DNA of 64,000 nt. It comes from Enterobacterales bacterium CwR94 (GTDB taxonomy: Bacteria > Pseudomonadota > Gammaproteobacteria > Enterobacterales > Enterobacteriaceae). The position numbers were made by a program, and so were the translations under genes. The stretch lies in assembly GCA_002837195.1 (NCBI GenBank), contig KZ478067.1:124001-188000 (forward strand), written 5' to 3'. The notes under the pieces were generated by a model, which ran no database searches, was not told where the DNA came from, and saw nothing but the letters and a program-made list of their open reading frames with translations. Below, in pieces: positions 44,895 to 55,065 of the stretch (its first letter is position 1; each line of letters begins with the position of its first letter).

Positions 44895-46313
44895 ATGAAA
44901 AAAGTCGATCCGCAACGCATTACGCAGTTAATCGATTTAGTGGGTGGCAAAGAGAACATTGCCACCGTCACACACTGTATTACCCGACTGCGTTTTGTGC
45001 TCAATAATCCCGCCCTCGCTGACAGCAAAGCCATTGAAGAGCTGCCGATGGTGAAAGGCTGCTTTACCAATGCCGGTCAATTTCAAGTGGTGATTGGCAC
45101 GGACGTCGGCGACTGGTATCAAGCCTTGTTATCGCAAACCTCACTCAATCAGAGCGATAAAGAGCAAGTAAAACGCGCAGCCCGCCAAAACATGCGCTGG
45201 CATGAGCAAGCCATTTCCCACTTTGCAGAGATCTTCTTTCCCCTGTTGCCGGTATTGATCAGCGGCGGGTTAATCCTCGGCTTTCGTAACGTCATTGGTG
45301 ACGTACCGCTGTTTGGCGATGAGCCACTCACCAAAACCTCGCCGTTTTGGCAAACGCTGTACGATTTCCTGTGGCTGATTGGTGAAGCCATCTTCTTCTA
45401 TCTGCCCGTCGGTATTTGCTGGTCAACGGTGAAAAAGATGGGCGGTACGCCGTCGCTGGGTATTGTGCTGGGGGTAACGCTGGTTTCACCGCAGTTAATG
45501 AATGCCTATATGCTCGGCCAGCAAATGCCAGAAATTTGGAACTTTGGCTTATTTACCATTGAAAAAGTGGGTTATCAGGCCCAGGTGATCCCGTCATTGT
45601 TAGCCGGTATGGCATTAGCCTTTATTGAAACCCGCCTGAAGCGTCTGGTGCCCGATTATCTGTATCTGGTCGTGGTGCCCGTGTGCTCCCTGATTTTGGC
45701 CGTGTTCCTTGCCCACGCGTTGATTGGGCCATTTGGGCGCATCATCGGTGATGGTGTGGCCTATGCCGTGAAATTCCTGATGACCGGCAGTTTCGCGCCA
45801 ATTGGTGCTGCGCTGTTTGGCTTCCTGTATGCCCCGCTGGTGATTACGGGCGTGCACCAAACGACGCTGGCCATCGACCTGCAACTGATTCAAAACCTCG
45901 GCGGCACCCCAGTTTGGCCACTGATTGCGCTGTCGAATATTGCGCAAGGTGCAGCAGTGCTGGGCATTATTTTTATCAGCCGCAAAAAAAACGAACGGGA
46001 AGTCTCGGTGCCCGCGGCTATCTCCGCTTTCCTTGGCGTTACCGAACCTGCGATGTATGGCATCAACATGAAATATCGCTTTCCGATGCTGGCCGCCATG
46101 ATTGGCTCAGCCTGCGCGGGCCTGATTTGCGGCTTGTTTGGCGTGATGGCAAACGGCATTGGCGTCGGTGGACTGCCTGGCATCTTGTCGATTCAACCGC
46201 AATTTTGGCAGATTTTCAGTATGGCCATGATGGTCGCCATTATCGTTCCGCTGGTGCTGACCATCGCACTGTATAAACGCCACAGCCGCCTCAACCCCAT
46301 GGCTGCGCAATAA
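44895..46313 (+). CDS. treB: PTS trehalose transporter subunit IIBC, TreB
   Basis: Phosphotransferase permease that imports trehalose as trehalose 6-phosphate, 472 aa (E. coli 473). The EIIB domain (1-90) carries the phosphorylated Cys28 in HCITRLRFVL. The EIIC domain (105-470) has about ten helices and the motif SAFLGVTEPAMYGINMKYRFPML. No EIIA is fused, so phosphate must come from a separate glucose-type IIA (Crr). The start is ATG 44895; the open frame back to 44742 crosses the operator and is not coding. Confidence 0.96.
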   Translation: MKKVDPQRITQLIDLVGGKENIATVTHCITRLRFVLNNPALADSKAIEELPMVKGCFTNAGQFQVVIGTDVGDWYQALLSQTSLNQSDKEQVKRAARQNMRWHEQAISHFAEIFFPLLPVLISGGLILGFRNVIGDVPLFGDEPLTKTSPFWQTLYDFLWLIGEAIFFYLPVGICWSTVKKMGGTPSLGIVLGVTLVSPQLMNAYMLGQQMPEIWNFGLFTIEKVGYQAQVIPSLLAGMALAFIETRLKRLVPDYLYLVVVPVCSLILAVFLAHALIGPFGRIIGDGVAYAVKFLMTGSFAPIGAALFGFLYAPLVITGVHQTTLAIDLQLIQNLGGTPVWPLIALSNIAQGAAVLGIIFISRKKNEREVSVPAAISAFLGVTEPAMYGINMKYRFPMLAAMIGSACAGLICGLFGVMANGIGVGGLPGILSIQPQFWQIFSMAMMVAIIVPLVLTIALYKRHSRLNPMAAQ

Positions 46314-46322
46314 CTAACCTGT

Positions 46323-46349
46323 GAGGGGCCAGCCCGCTGCTGGCCCCTC
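46323..46349 (+). other. Strong intercistronic hairpin between treB and treC
   Basis: GAGGGGCCAGC and GCTGGCCCCTC form a perfect 11-bp GC-rich stem with a CCGCT loop, 10 bp after the treB stop and just before the treC ribosome binding site. No T-run follows (TGTAAGGAG does). It probably acts in mRNA processing or differential stability rather than as a full terminator. Confidence 0.65.
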
Positions 46350-46365
46350 GTTGTAAGGAGTCTGC

Positions 46366-48030
46366 ATGACAACCCCCACGTTTCCCTGGTGGCAAAATGG
46401 CACCATTTACCAAATCTATCCCAAAAGTTTTCAGGACAGCGGCAGCCAAGGGCAAGGCGACCTGCGCGGCATTATCCAGCGCCTGGACTATTTACAGTGG
46501 CTGGGAGTCGATGCGCTGTGGCTGACGCCGATCTATCTCTCTCCGCAAGTGGATAATGGATATGACGTTGCCGATTACTGCGCCATCGATCCGGCCTACG
46601 GCACAATGGAAGAGTTTGAGACGCTGGTCAGCGCCGCGCGTGAACGCGGGATGCGCATCATTATGGATATGGTGTTTAACCACACCTCTACCGCGCATCC
46701 GTGGTTTGTTGAGGCACTGCAACCCGACAGTCCGAAACGCGATTTTTACATCTGGCGCGATGGCGTGGAAGGCACGCCTCCAAACAACTGGCAGTCAAAA
46801 TTTGGCGGTAATGCCTGGCAGTGGCATGCGCCAAGTGGTCAGTATTATCTGCACTCTTTTGCCGTTGAGCAGGCCGATCTTAACTGGCGTAATCCCGCAG
46901 TACGTGAGGCGCTAAAAGACGTTTGCCGCTTTTGGGCAGCAAAAGGCGTGGCAGGACTGCGCCTCGACGTGATCAATCTGGTCTCGAAACACCCGGATTT
47001 TCCTGACGATCCCCAGGGTGATGGCCGCCGTTTTTACACCGATGGCCCGGAAATCCACGACTTCTTGCAAGAGTTCAACCGTGATGTGTTTGAACCACTT
47101 GGCCTGATGACCGTTGGTGAAATGTCCTCGACGTCGCTGGAACATTGCCAGCAGTATGCGCAGCTTGATGGGCGCGAACTGTCGATGACGTTTAACTTTC
47201 ATCACCTGAAAATTGATTATCCCAACGGCGAGAAATGGTGTCGTGCAGCCCCCGATTTGCTGCAATTAAAAACCCTGTTCCGCGAGTGGCAGCAAGGCAT
47301 GCATGGCCGCGCCTGGAACGCGCTGTTTTGGTGTAACCACGATCAGCCGCGCATCGTTTCCCGACTGGGCCATGAAGGGGAGTATCACACGCAGTCTGCC
47401 GTGCTATTGGCCATGGTGCTCCACGGGATGCAAGGCACGCCCTATATCTATCAGGGCGAAGAGATTGGCATGACCAATCCCCACTTCACCGACATTACGC
47501 AATACCGTGATGTTGAAAGCCTGAATGCCTGGCAGCGATTGCGCGCACAGGGGATCAGTGAAGAGAATGTGCTAGGGATTTTGGCGCAAAAATCACGTGA
47601 TAACGCCCGCACGCCGCTGCAATGGCAGTCTGGTCTGCACGCAGGGTTTACCACGGGAACCCCGTGGATCCCGCTGGCGGACAATGCCCAGACGTTAACG
47701 GTCGAGGCCGCCAGAGCGGATCGCCACTCCATTGCGCGCGCGTATAAGCGATTGATCTTCCTTCGCAAACACTATCCGATCATCACGCTGGGGGATTATC
47801 AGGATTTAACCCCGAATCACCCTACTCTCTGGTGTTATTCCCGCCACTGGCAGTCACAAAAACTGGTGGTGATGGCCAACTTGTCATCAGACACGCAGCC
47901 CATTTCCTCTGAATTGCTGGGCGATCCAGCCCGCTGGCGCGTGCTGTTTAGCAACTATGGTGATGCCTGCCAGTCAATGGCGCAGCAGCAGTTGCGTCCG
48001 TGGGAAGCGATTTGGTGGTGGCAAGAGTGA
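46366..48030 (+). CDS. treC: Trehalose-6-phosphate hydrolase TreC
   Basis: GH13 enzyme splitting cytosolic trehalose 6-phosphate to glucose and glucose 6-phosphate. The 554-aa protein has WWQNGTIYQIYPKSFQDS, MDMVFNHTS, the nucleophile region GLRLDVINL, the acid/base region VGEMSSTS and WCNHDQPRIVSR. E. coli TreC has 551 aa. AAGGAG lies 6 nt before the ATG. It follows treB by 52 bp across a hairpin, and both are controlled from the treB promoter. Confidence 0.96.
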   Translation: MTTPTFPWWQNGTIYQIYPKSFQDSGSQGQGDLRGIIQRLDYLQWLGVDALWLTPIYLSPQVDNGYDVADYCAIDPAYGTMEEFETLVSAARERGMRIIMDMVFNHTSTAHPWFVEALQPDSPKRDFYIWRDGVEGTPPNNWQSKFGGNAWQWHAPSGQYYLHSFAVEQADLNWRNPAVREALKDVCRFWAAKGVAGLRLDVINLVSKHPDFPDDPQGDGRRFYTDGPEIHDFLQEFNRDVFEPLGLMTVGEMSSTSLEHCQQYAQLDGRELSMTFNFHHLKIDYPNGEKWCRAAPDLLQLKTLFREWQQGMHGRAWNALFWCNHDQPRIVSRLGHEGEYHTQSAVLLAMVLHGMQGTPYIYQGEEIGMTNPHFTDITQYRDVESLNAWQRLRAQGISEENVLGILAQKSRDNARTPLQWQSGLHAGFTTGTPWIPLADNAQTLTVEAARADRHSIARAYKRLIFLRKHYPIITLGDYQDLTPNHPTLWCYSRHWQSQKLVVMANLSSDTQPISSELLGDPARWRVLFSNYGDACQSMAQQQLRPWEAIWWWQE

Positions 48031-48099
48031 TGCACATGGGCAGGTGACAGCTTGCCCACACTCTTCTACACTCCCCAGCTTGAACCGGGAGGAGCAACC

Positions 48100-48882
48100 A
48101 TGCAGGCCGATATTTCGTTAATCATTCATTTACAGGAAAAGCGCTTTGCCGATCCACGACGCATCGCGTTGCTGAAAGAAGTACGAAACACCGGTTCGAT
48201 AAGCCAGGGCGCTAAACTGGCGGGTATCAGCTACAAAAGTGCATGGGATGCGATTAACGAAATGAATCAGCTCTCTGATCAACCGTTAGTCAACCGTGCC
48301 ACCGGTGGCAAAGGCGGTGGCGGGGCCATGTTAACGCCGCGCGGTGAGCGCCTGATCCAGTTGTTTGAATTGCTGGGACAGGTGCAACAGAGAGCCTTTG
48401 ACGCCCTGCAAGACGATGCGATTCCGTTGGACAGTCTGCTGGGGGCGATTTCCCGTTTTTCACTGCAAACCAGTGCCCGCAACCAATTCTACGGTACCCT
48501 GCTCACTCGCCAGTTGGGTAGCGTACAGCAACATATTAAGGTCCAACTGGCCGATGGCGTCACGGAGATTCAGGCCGCCCTCACGGCACGCAGTGCCGAT
48601 CGCCTGCAACTGCACACCGGTCAGGAAGTGCTGCTGTTGATCAAAGCGCCCTGGATAAAGCTCGATAACCTGCCCAGCGAGGCGGAAAATCAACTTGCCG
48701 TCACCGTGACCGGACTGGAGCCCGGCCCTGAACATGCCGAAGTGTTACTGCAAACCCTGGGCGGCGAAATCTTGTGTGCAACGGTCCCCAACGCGCAGCT
48801 TGCGCAGCAAAATCTACAGCCTGGCAGCCAAACGCTCGCACATTTTCGCGCCGATGAAGTCATCGTTGCTACCTTGCTCTGA
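48100..48882 (+). CDS. modE: Molybdate-responsive transcriptional regulator ModE
   Basis: Dimeric regulator of 260 aa (E. coli 262). The N-terminal winged HTH (about 1-110) includes LLKEVRNTGSISQGAKLAGISYKSAWDAINEMN, with the GGKGGGG loop after it. Two MOP/TOBE domains (about 125-260) bind molybdate, each with the SARNQFYGT or LQPGSQTLAHFRADEVIVAT type motif. GGGAGGAG precedes ATG 48100. Candidate targets in this window are modA and moaA. It lies 69 bp after treC in the same direction, with modF downstream. Confidence 0.96.
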   Translation: MQADISLIIHLQEKRFADPRRIALLKEVRNTGSISQGAKLAGISYKSAWDAINEMNQLSDQPLVNRATGGKGGGGAMLTPRGERLIQLFELLGQVQQRAFDALQDDAIPLDSLLGAISRFSLQTSARNQFYGTLLTRQLGSVQQHIKVQLADGVTEIQAALTARSADRLQLHTGQEVLLLIKAPWIKLDNLPSEAENQLAVTVTGLEPGPEHAEVLLQTLGGEILCATVPNAQLAQQNLQPGSQTLAHFRADEVIVATLL

Positions 48883-48958
48883 AAGCAGGCTCGGCGTTTG
48901 ACATCGACGGACAGGATCCGTCATTGTGTTCCCTATAATGCATAAAATGGAACACGCT

Positions 48959-50434
48959 ATGTCTATGTTGCAAATTTCGCAAGGCACGTTTCGTCTTAGT
49001 GACACCCAACTCCTGACCCTCAATGATTTACAGCTGCAACAGGGCGACAGCTTCGCCTTTGTGGGCGCCAATGGCAGCGGCAAGTCATCGCTGGCACGCG
49101 TGCTGGCCGGCGAATTGCCCGCGCAGAAAGGCAGTGTGACTAATCAATTCCTACGCCCGGTTCGTCTCTCTTTCGAACAGCTGATGAAGCTGGTGGCGGC
49201 GGAGTGGGAACGCAATAACACCGATTTAGTCAGCGCCGATGAAGATGACACGGGACGCACCGCCGCAGAGATTATCCAGTTAGATGTGCGTGATGCTGCA
49301 CGTTGTCAGCAATTAGCCACCGAGTTTGGCATTGCGCACCTGCTTAACCGACGCTTCAAATATTTATCGACCGGAGAATCACGCAAAACCTTGCTGTGTC
49401 AGGCATTGATGCCACAGCCCGATCTGCTGATTCTGGATGAGCCGTTTGATGGCCTGGATGTGCAATCACGCGCACTGCTGGCCAGTATGCTGGAAACCTT
49501 GAGTCAGCAAGGGTACACCCTGGTGCTGGTACTCAACCGGTTTGATGATATCCCCGCTTTTGTCAACCACGTCGGCATCCTGGCGGACTGCACGTTAACG
49601 GATGTCGGTGAACGCACAGCCATCTTGCAGCAGGCACTGGTCGCCCAATTGGCCCACAGTGAAAAGATGGCAGGCATGACACTGCCAGAAGCTGACAATC
49701 CGCGTGAGCTTCCCGAACTGGCCGCCGATACGGCACGGGTACAGCTACGTAACGGCGTCGTCGCCTATAACGATCGCCCGGTGCTGCACAATCTGAGCTG
49801 GCAAGTGCTGCCTGGTGAACACTGGCAAATTGTCGGCCCCAATGGCGCCGGAAAATCCACATTGTTGAGCCTGATAACCGGCGATCACCCGCAAGGTTAC
49901 AGCAATGATTTAACCCTGTTTGGCCGACGTCGCGGCAGTGGTGAAACCATCTGGGATATCAAACGCCATATCGGCTATGTCAGTAGTAGCCTGCATCTGG
50001 AATACCGTGTCAGCAGCAGCGTGCGCAACGTCGTGATTTCCGGTTTTTTTGACTCGATTGGTATTTATCAGGCGGTTTCTGACCGCCAAATCATGCTGGC
50101 CAACCAATGGTTGCACTTACTCGGGTTCACCGGCAGCCTGGCCGATCACTCTTTCCACGGGCTGTCGTGGGGCCAGCAGCGATTGGTGCTGATTGCTCGC
50201 GCCCTGGTGAAACACCCCACGTTACTGATTTTGGATGAGCCGCTGCAAGGCCTTGACCCGCTTAACCGCTTGTTAGTGCGCCGCTTTATTGACGTTTTGA
50301 TGGCAGAAGGACGGACGCAGCTACTGTTTGTTTCTCATCATGCCGAAGATGCCCCTGACTGCATTACCCATCGTCTGAGCTTTGTGCCCGATGGCGACCT
50401 GTACGGTTATCAGCAAACCGCGCTGAAAGCCTGA
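48959..50434 (+). CDS. modF: ABC-type ATPase ModF
   Basis: A protein with two fused ABC ATPase domains and no membrane part, 491 aa (E. coli ModF 490). First domain: Walker A VGANGSGKSS, Walker B LLILDEPFDGLD, signature replaced by YLSTGESRKTLL. Second domain: Walker A VGPNGAGKST, HSLSWGQ-type signature GLSWGQQRLVLIARAL, Walker B LLILDEPLQGLD. Its role in molybdenum metabolism (formerly PhrA) is not well defined. It lies 76 bp after modE; a TATAAT at 48934-48939 in that gap may be an extra promoter. Confidence 0.94.
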   Translation: MSMLQISQGTFRLSDTQLLTLNDLQLQQGDSFAFVGANGSGKSSLARVLAGELPAQKGSVTNQFLRPVRLSFEQLMKLVAAEWERNNTDLVSADEDDTGRTAAEIIQLDVRDAARCQQLATEFGIAHLLNRRFKYLSTGESRKTLLCQALMPQPDLLILDEPFDGLDVQSRALLASMLETLSQQGYTLVLVLNRFDDIPAFVNHVGILADCTLTDVGERTAILQQALVAQLAHSEKMAGMTLPEADNPRELPELAADTARVQLRNGVVAYNDRPVLHNLSWQVLPGEHWQIVGPNGAGKSTLLSLITGDHPQGYSNDLTLFGRRRGSGETIWDIKRHIGYVSSSLHLEYRVSSSVRNVVISGFFDSIGIYQAVSDRQIMLANQWLHLLGFTGSLADHSFHGLSWGQQRLVLIARALVKHPTLLILDEPLQGLDPLNRLLVRRFIDVLMAEGRTQLLFVSHHAEDAPDCITHRLSFVPDGDLYGYQQTALKA

Positions 50435-50453
50435 CGGCCACGCGGCCTCTTCC

Positions 50454-50480
50454 CGCACTGGGGAGAGGCCTGCCCGCTTG
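50454..50480 (+). terminator. Hairpin between modF and galE
   Basis: GGCCTCTTCCC and GGGGAGAGGCC pair over 11 positions with one G-T wobble, about 20 bp after the modF stop. No T-run follows, so termination efficiency is uncertain. Confidence 0.55.
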
Positions 50481-50567
50481 TGTAACCGTTACCAACCCTT
50501 CTCGCTGTAATCAGGTTTAATCGGTGCGCTGCCATCAATATACCGCACTGCTTGCCTGCGTCAGAAA

Positions 50568-50583
50568 GTGTAAACGATTCCAT
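50568..50583. promoter_or_regulatory. External gal operator (OE)
   Basis: GTGTAAACGATTCCAT matches the E. coli gal OE in 15 of 16 bases as I recall it and fits the GalR/GalS pattern GTG-AA-CG-TT-CAC. It lies 94 bp before the galE ATG. Confidence 0.88.
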
Positions 50584-50661
50584 TTATACTGCGCCGATCA
50601 CGCTTTTTTATGGCATGCTGTGCCAAACTACAGAGGAATACTGCTGAGGAGGGTTAAGGTT

Positions 50662-51678
50662 ATGCGCGTATTGGTTACAGGTGGAAGCGGTTACATTGGC
50701 AGCCACACCTGTGTGGCGCTGCTCCAACAGGGGCATGACGTTGTCATTCTGGATAACCTGTATAACAGCAAACGGCGCGTGCTGGAGGCGATACATACGA
50801 TCGCGGGCAAACAGGCCACCTTTATTGAAGGGGATGTACGGGATGAAGCCCTGCTGCAAACCCTGTTTGCGCAGCATGCGATTGACAGCGTTATTCACTT
50901 TGCCGCCTTGAAAGCCGTTGGAGAATCCGTTGAACAGCCGCTGGCCTACTACGACAATAACGTCTCAGGGACGTTGACGTTACTGCGTGCAATGCATCAA
51001 GCCGGTGTCTTTCAGTTTATTTTTAGCTCCTCCGCCACCGTCTACGGCTCCCAACCTCGCATTCCTTATGAAGAGTCTTTTCCGACCGGGAAACCTGCCA
51101 GTCCTTATGGACAAAGCAAACTGATGGTGGAGCAGATCCTCACCGATCTCGCCGTTGCTGATCCACGCTGGCACATTGCCCTGCTGCGCTACTTCAACCC
51201 GGTGGGCGCGCACCCTTCGGGCGAAATGGGCGAAGATCCGCAGGGGATTCCCAATAACCTGATGCCATTCATCGCCCAGGTCGCGGTAGGCCGTCGTGAT
51301 TCGCTGGCGGTGTATGGCAACGATTTCCCGACTGCGGACGGCACCGGCGTACGCGACTACATCCATGTGATGGATCTCGCCGCAGGCCATATCGCCGCTA
51401 TGCTGACCACCACGCAACGCGCGGGCGCGGAGGTCTACAATTTAGGTTCAGGCCAGGGCCACAGTGTGCTGGAGGTGATTGCCGCCTTCAGCGAGGCCAG
51501 CGGTAAAGCCTTGCCGTATCATTTTGCCCCCCGTCGCGCAGGCGATCTGCCGGCTTATTGGGCGGCGACCGACAAAGCGGCGCGTGAATTGAACTGGCGC
51601 GCACAACTTACATTACAGGATATGGCGGAAGACACCTGGCGCTGGCAGTCAACGCATCCTCAGGGCTTTAAGGATTAA
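50662..51678 (+). CDS. galE: UDP-glucose 4-epimerase GalE
   Basis: Short-chain dehydrogenase-type epimerase of the Leloir pathway, 338 aa as in E. coli. [21 protein letters not shown] contains the NAD-binding GGSGYIG; the active-site SSSATVYG and SPYGQSK (Tyr-x3-Lys) are present. The start is ATG 50662; the open frame back to 50524 runs through the operator and promoter. First gene of galETKM. The internal operator OI lies within codons 7-12. Confidence 0.97.
   Translation: MRVLVTGGSGYIGSHTCVALLQQGHDVVILDNLYNSKRRVLEAIHTIAGKQATFIEGDVRDEALLQTLFAQHAIDSVIHFAALKAVGESVEQPLAYYDNNVSGTLTLLRAMHQAGVFQFIFSSSATVYGSQPRIPYEESFPTGKPASPYGQSKLMVEQILTDLAVADPRWHIALLRYFNPVGAHPSGEMGEDPQGIPNNLMPFIAQVAVGRRDSLAVYGNDFPTADGTGVRDYIHVMDLAAGHIAAMLTTTQRAGAEVYNLGSGQGHSVLEVIAAFSEASGKALPYHFAPRRAGDLPAYWAATDKAARELNWRAQLTLQDMAEDTWRWQSTHPQGFKD
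50681..50696. promoter_or_regulatory. Internal gal operator (OI) within galE
   Basis: GTGGAAGCGGTTACAT differs by one base from E. coli gal OI as I recall it. Its centre is 113 bp from the centre of OE, which is the spacing used by the GalR-HU repression loop in E. coli. Confidence 0.88.
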
Positions 51679-51680
51679 TC

Positions 51681-52733
51681 ATGAGCACATTTAACCCCAT
51701 CGATCACCCACATCGTCGCTATAACCCCTTGACCGATCAGTGGGTGCTGGTTTCGCCGCATCGTGCAAAACGCCCGTGGCAAGGCGCACAAGAGACCCCT
51801 TCGCTGGAGACCTTGCCTGCGCACGATCCAGACTGCTTTCTTTGTGCCGGTAACACCCGCGTCACCGGAGATGTAAACCCGAATTACACCGGTACATTTG
51901 TGTTTACCAATGATTATGCGGCACTGATGACGGATACCCCGGAAGCGCCTGAGAGCAGCGACCCGTTGATGCGCTGTGAAAGCGCACGCGGCAGCAGTCG
52001 GGTGATCTGTTTTTCACCCGATCACAGCAAAACCTTACCTGAGCTGTCACTTCCGGCACTGGAAAACGTCGTGCGCACGTGGCAAGAGCAAACGGCAGAT
52101 TTAGGCCGTGATTACCCGTGGGTGCAGGTGTTCGAAAACAAAGGCGCGGCCATGGGGTGCTCCAACCCGCATCCACATGGGCAAGTGTGGGCCAACAGTT
52201 TTCTGCCCAATGAAGCACAGCGTGAAGACGATAATCAACGCGCCTGGTTCGCCGAACACGGCACCCCAATGCTGGTCGATTACGCGCAGCGCGAGTTGAA
52301 AGACGGTCGCCGTACGGTGGTCGAAACCGAACATTGGTTAGCGGTGGTGCCCTGGTGGGCGGCATGGCCGTTTGAAACACTGCTGCTGCCCAAAGCCTCG
52401 ATTAAGCGCCTGGTTGATTTGAATGATGCACAGCGTAAAGATTTAGCGCTGGCGTTAAAACGCCTGACCAGCCGCTATGACAATTTGTTCCAGTGCTCTT
52501 TCCCCTACTCCATGGGCTGGCACGGGGCCCCTTTCAATAGCGATGCCAACGATCACTGGCAACTGCATGCCCATTTCTATCCGCCGCTGTTGCGTTCAGC
52601 AACGGTGCGTAAATTTATGGTTGGCTATGAAATGCTGGCTGAAACCCAACGTGATTTAACCGCAGAGCAGGCCGCTGAGCGTCTGCGTGCGGTCAGCGAT
52701 ATTCACTTCCGTGAGCGTGGAGCGATCTTATGA
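51681..52733 (+). CDS. galT: Galactose-1-phosphate uridylyltransferase GalT
   Basis: HIT-superfamily transferase exchanging UMP between UDP-glucose and galactose 1-phosphate; 350 aa. The zinc ligands are in DCFLCAGN, and the active-site histidine that becomes uridylylated is in [16 protein letters not shown]. The C-terminal [15 protein letters not shown] is conserved. It follows galE by 2 bp and overlaps galK by 4 bp. Confidence 0.97.
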   Translation: MSTFNPIDHPHRRYNPLTDQWVLVSPHRAKRPWQGAQETPSLETLPAHDPDCFLCAGNTRVTGDVNPNYTGTFVFTNDYAALMTDTPEAPESSDPLMRCESARGSSRVICFSPDHSKTLPELSLPALENVVRTWQEQTADLGRDYPWVQVFENKGAAMGCSNPHPHGQVWANSFLPNEAQREDDNQRAWFAEHGTPMLVDYAQRELKDGRRTVVETEHWLAVVPWWAAWPFETLLLPKASIKRLVDLNDAQRKDLALALKRLTSRYDNLFQCSFPYSMGWHGAPFNSDANDHWQLHAHFYPPLLRSATVRKFMVGYEMLAETQRDLTAEQAAERLRAVSDIHFRERGAIL

Positions 52734-53878
52734 GCTTAAAAACCACTACCCAGCAAATTTTCACTGAAAAATTTGGCTACTCCCCCACCCACAGCATTCA
52801 GGCTCCGGGCCGCGTCAACCTGATTGGCGAACACACGGATTACAATGACGGCTTTGTGCTGCCTTGTGCTATTGATTATCAGACCGTGATTAGCTGTGCG
52901 AAGCGCGACGATCGCCAGATACGGGTTATCGCCGCCGACTATGATAATCAGCAAGATAGCTTCTCGCTGGATACGCCGATTACCCCAGTGAAAGACAAGA
53001 TGTGGGCCAACTATGTGCGCGGCGTGGTGAAACATCTGCAACAACGCAGCCCGCAGTTTGGTGGGGTGGATATGGTGATCAGTGGCGATGTGCCACAAGG
53101 CGCGGGATTAAGCTCTTCCGCCTCGCTAGAGGTGGCCGTGGGCACCGTGTTGCAACAGCTTTATCACCTGCCACTGGACGGTGCCAGCATCGCCAAAAAT
53201 GGTCAGGAAGCAGAGAACCAGTTTGTTGGCTGTAACTGCGGCATTATGGACCAACTGATTTCTGCGTTAGGCAAGAAAGATCATGCCATGCTGCTGGATT
53301 GCCGCGACTTAAGCACCCGCGCGGTGCCGATGCCAAAAGAAGTGGCCGTGGTGATCATTAACTCCAACTTCCGCCGTAACCTGGTGGGCAGTGAATACAA
53401 CACACGCCGCGAGCAGTGCGAGACAGGTGCCCGCTTGTTTGAAAAGCACTCACTGCGTGATGTGAAACTAGAGCAGTTTCGCGCAGTTGAAAAAGAGATC
53501 GACCAGCAGGTTGCCAGACGCGTTCGCCACGTATTGACGGAAAATGCCCGCACGCTGGAGGCGGCTGAAGCCCTGGCGAAAGGCGATCTAAAACGCATGG
53601 GCGAGTTAATGGCAGAGTCGCACGCATCAATGCGCGATGATTTTGAAATTACCGTGCCACCGATTGACCAGTTGGTGGAGATCGTTAAGCAGGTTATCGG
53701 CGAACACGGGGGTGTACGGATGACTGGCGGCGGATTTGGCGGCTGTGTGGTGGCACTGATGCCACAAGCGCTGGTTGAACCGGTGCGCCAGGCGGTTGCT
53801 GAACAGTACAAGGCGCAATCTGGCCTGCAAGAGACGTTTTATGTCTGCACCGCATCAGCAGGAGCCGGCCAATGCTAA
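52730..53878 (+). CDS. galK: Galactokinase GalK
   Basis: GHMP-family kinase phosphorylating galactose at C1, 382 aa as in E. coli. Motif 1 is [24 protein letters not shown], motif 2 [18 protein letters not shown], motif 3 [14 protein letters not shown]. The ATG overlaps the galT stop (ATGA), and the 3' end overlaps galM by 7 bp. Confidence 0.97.
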   Translation: MSLKTTTQQIFTEKFGYSPTHSIQAPGRVNLIGEHTDYNDGFVLPCAIDYQTVISCAKRDDRQIRVIAADYDNQQDSFSLDTPITPVKDKMWANYVRGVVKHLQQRSPQFGGVDMVISGDVPQGAGLSSSASLEVAVGTVLQQLYHLPLDGASIAKNGQEAENQFVGCNCGIMDQLISALGKKDHAMLLDCRDLSTRAVPMPKEVAVVIINSNFRRNLVGSEYNTRREQCETGARLFEKHSLRDVKLEQFRAVEKEIDQQVARRVRHVLTENARTLEAAEALAKGDLKRMGELMAESHASMRDDFEITVPPIDQLVEIVKQVIGEHGGVRMTGGGFGGCVVALMPQALVEPVRQAVAEQYKAQSGLQETFYVCTASAGAGQC

Positions 53879-54897
53879 ATCATACCTCGGTGGCACCCGA
53901 TGGCCAGCCATGGCGCATCACCGTGCTGCGCAACGCGCAGGGGATGGTTGCCACCTTTATGGATTGGGGTGCCACCTGGTTATCTGCCCGTATTCCGTTA
54001 AGCGACGGCAGCGTGCGCGAAGCACTGCTAGGCTGTGCCACGCCCTCAGATTACCTGCAGCAGGCAGCCTATTTGGGCGCCACCGTGGGCCGCTATGCGA
54101 ATCGTATCGCCCATGCCCAGCTCAATGCCGCACATATCACGCTGGCTGCCAATCAGGGTGAACATCAACTGCACGGCGGCCCAGAAGGGTTTGATAAACG
54201 CCGCTGGCAAATTGTTGAGCAAAGCGAAAGCCACGTGCTGTATCAGATTGACTCGCCTGATGGCGATCAGGGATTTCCCGGCCAGCTTATTGCGCAGGTC
54301 CGCTTTACCCTGACGGACGATAACAGTGTGGATATCCGTTACCACGCGACGGTTGATAAACCTTGTCCGGTCAATCTCACCAATCACGCTTACTTTAATC
54401 TGGACGCTGTACATGGCGATGCGCGTCAGCATCAATTACATATACAGGCCAGCCACTATCTCCCGGTCGACAGCCAGGGGATCCCCAATGCCGCATTACG
54501 TGATGTGCGCGGCACCACTTTTGATTTTCGCGTGGCAAAGGTTATTGCCCGCGATTTTCTGCAGGATGCCGATCAACGCGCCGTGCAGGGCTACGATCAC
54601 GCCTTCTTACTCGCTGCTGAACAGGATTCACCGGCGGCCATTCTGCTGGCCGCGGATGGTAAGTTGCAACTTGAGGTGCTGACGACCGCACCTGCCTTAC
54701 AATTTTATTCCGGCAATTATTTGGATGGCACCCCCGCCCGCGAACAAGACAGCTATACTGCCTTTCAGGGGATCGCACTGGAGAGCGAGTTTTTACCAGA
54801 CGCGCCAAATCATCCAGAGTGGCCGCAACCCTCCTGCTGGTTGCAGCCTGGTGAAACGTATCAGTCGAATACCTGTTACCGCTTTCGCGCCCTTTGA
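53872..54897 (+). CDS. galM: Galactose mutarotase (aldose 1-epimerase) GalM
   Basis: Interconverts alpha- and beta-anomers of galactose, supplying GalK with its substrate. The 341-aa beta-sandwich protein has the catalytic region [11 protein letters not shown] and a C-terminal Glu in [21 protein letters not shown]. Start ATG 53872 overlaps galK. Last gene of galETKM; a terminator follows. Confidence 0.95.
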   Translation: MLNHTSVAPDGQPWRITVLRNAQGMVATFMDWGATWLSARIPLSDGSVREALLGCATPSDYLQQAAYLGATVGRYANRIAHAQLNAAHITLAANQGEHQLHGGPEGFDKRRWQIVEQSESHVLYQIDSPDGDQGFPGQLIAQVRFTLTDDNSVDIRYHATVDKPCPVNLTNHAYFNLDAVHGDARQHQLHIQASHYLPVDSQGIPNAALRDVRGTTFDFRVAKVIARDFLQDADQRAVQGYDHAFLLAAEQDSPAAILLAADGKLQLEVLTTAPALQFYSGNYLDGTPAREQDSYTAFQGIALESEFLPDAPNHPEWPQPSCWLQPGETYQSNTCYRFRAL

Positions 54898-54925
54898 TAC
54901 GTATCAATAAAAGCGGCTTAAAAAC

Positions 54926-54966
54926 ACGCACCGGGTAAGCTGATGGCTTACGCGGTGCGTCATTTT
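54926..54966 (+). terminator. Terminator of the gal operon
   Basis: ACGCACCG and CGGTGCGT with an inner GTAAGC/GCTTAC extension form a long imperfect stem, followed by CATTTTC. It lies 28 bp after the galM stop. Confidence 0.8.
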
Positions 54967-55065
54967 CCGTTATGGTATGGCACCAGAGAAAGGCCGCGAG
55001 ATGGACGGCGGCTGACAGAATTTTGTCATTATCATAGAAATCCATAAGAATTAAGGAGTTAAGCT

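Noticed and set aside
48031-48060. Terminator after treC (TGGGCA...TGCCCA, 48037-48058)
   Set aside because: The arms are short with a 10-nt loop and no T-run. It is too weak to call, so read-through into modE remains open.
55021-55045. Fur box before gpmA (TCATTATCAT region)
   Set aside because: Only one half resembles the Fur consensus, and the other half matches poorly.
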